Shown here: positions 63,585-64,000 of the stretch, one piece after another | Position numbering within the stretch: position 1 is the first letter of the stretch | How the letters are laid out: the number at the start of each line of letters is the position of its first letter | From: Parasalinivibrio latis | GTDB lineage: Bacteria > Pseudomonadota > Gammaproteobacteria > Enterobacterales > Vibrionaceae | Reading direction: 5' to 3' | Assembly (NCBI RefSeq): GCF_036825535.1 | Contig: NZ_CP098812.1 | Location: forward strand, 1 to 64,000 | Length of the DNA: 64,000 nt | Notes under the pieces: generated by a model | What the model was told of the DNA's origin: nothing | The model's database searches: none | The model's input: the letters and a program-made list of their open reading frames with translations, nothing else | Program-made: the position numbers and the translations under genes

Positions 63585-63928
63585 AGGCTGATAAGCAGGA
63601 TAAAGCTGATACTGAACAGCGCCAGACTGACCAGGTTGTAGCCGCGGCTGTCTGAACGGCGTCGGCTGCGTTTTTTGCGCAGTGAAAAGGCAATGACGGA
63701 AAAGGCGGTGCAGGCTCCCAGCACAGAGTAAAGCGAGAGCTTTCCGCCTTCCATCCACTCTCGGCGGACATCAAGGCCAAAATAGCGCACCACACCATAG
63801 TCCACCTCTGGCCGGACGTGGTGGAACAGCAGCAGTGAACTGATAAACAACAGCCAACTGACAATATTCAGGCTGTTGATAAGCATCATTAGTGGATCCG
63901 GCTGTCTGTTGCGTCTTTCCTGTCTCAA
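63581..63928 (-). CDS. Small integral membrane protein, function unknown
   Basis: A 115-residue protein with three predicted membrane helices (about 16-36, 62-82 and 97-115). A basic cluster KKRSRRRSDSRG (about 84-95) lies between the second and third helices and fits the positive-inside rule. A soluble loop (about 38-60, VDYGVVRYFGLDVRREWMEGG) separates the first two. It is convergent with, and overlaps by four bases, the YhiN-family gene. I do not recognise it. Confidence 0.72.
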   Translation of the reverse strand: MRQERRNRQPDPLMMLINSLNIVSWLLFISSLLLFHHVRPEVDYGVVRYFGLDVRREWMEGGKLSLYSVLGACTAFSVIAFSLRKKRSRRRSDSRGYNLVSLALFSISFILLISL

Positions 63929-64000
63929 TGGTTTGAAATCCTGATATTTCCTGTCAGTGTTCTTTACAGTTTAACCTCAATTGGCTGAGTCAGGGTTTCT

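Overview
The window looks like the start of the large chromosome of a member of the Vibrionaceae. Base 1 is the GTG start codon of dnaA, the usual point of rotation for an assembled chromosome. The DnaA, VexRAB, UspB and MneA-type proteins and the 16S rRNA are all Vibrionaceae-like. The 16S sequence suggests the Grimontia/Enterovibrio/Photobacterium side of the family, but the genus cannot be fixed by eye. Nearly everything is intact core genome. I see no insertion sequence, prophage, integron, CRISPR array or toxin-antitoxin pair.

Layout. 1-6023: dnaA-dnaN-recF-gyrB replication operon. 6112-11313: a small heat shock protein with a sigma-32-like promoter, then avtA and glyQS on the minus strand; two near-perfect ParB/parS sites flank avtA. 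11581-13828: OmpA-family lipoprotein, a manganese (yybP-ykoY) riboswitch upstream of an mneA-type exporter, a small membrane protein and tusA. 14227-20447: fadBA (minus) facing yigZ-trkH-hemG (plus). 20448-26158: a complete rRNA operon (16S, tRNA-Glu, -Lys, -Val, 23S, 5S), followed by a decayed duplicate of the 5S 3' end. 26630-30699: an S-adenosylhomocysteine-hydrolase-like gene apparently co-transcribed with ilvY, divergent ilvC, and ubiK. 30811-35698: the vexRAB multidrug efflux operon with a palindromic operator. 35802-38303: rep helicase and a cytochrome c5. 38625-38889: tRNA-Arg, -His, -Pro. 39615-45189: the dipeptide transporter dppABCDF. 45254-49798: gor, rlmJ, prlC. 49849-54562: gppA-rhlB divergent from trxA and rho. 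54748-58683: an unknown secreted helical protein, then ubiD-ferredoxin-fre with overlapping genes. 58748-63928: an EamA permease, uspA, uspB, an MscS-type channel, a YhiN-family flavoprotein and a small membrane protein.

How the genes work together. The first block builds the replisome and controls initiation and supercoiling, and the parS sites next to it fit chromosome partitioning near the origin. Fatty-acid oxidation (fadBA), peptide uptake and turnover (dpp, prlC) and branched-chain amino-acid synthesis (ilvC, avtA) make up the metabolic core. UbiK, UbiD and the ferredoxin/Fre pair touch ubiquinone synthesis or flavin and iron redox chemistry. Gor and TrxA keep thiols reduced.

The least ordinary items are: a UbiD whose C-terminal region is present twice (620 rather than about 497 residues); a 2Fe-2S ferredoxin gene overlapping both ubiD and fre; an SAH-hydrolase-like gene in a family thought to use Pfs/LuxS instead; an orphan plus-strand terminator between tusA and fadA that may end an unannotated small RNA; a strong CRP-type palindrome just upstream of ilvC; and a revised vexR start that frees an operator palindrome.
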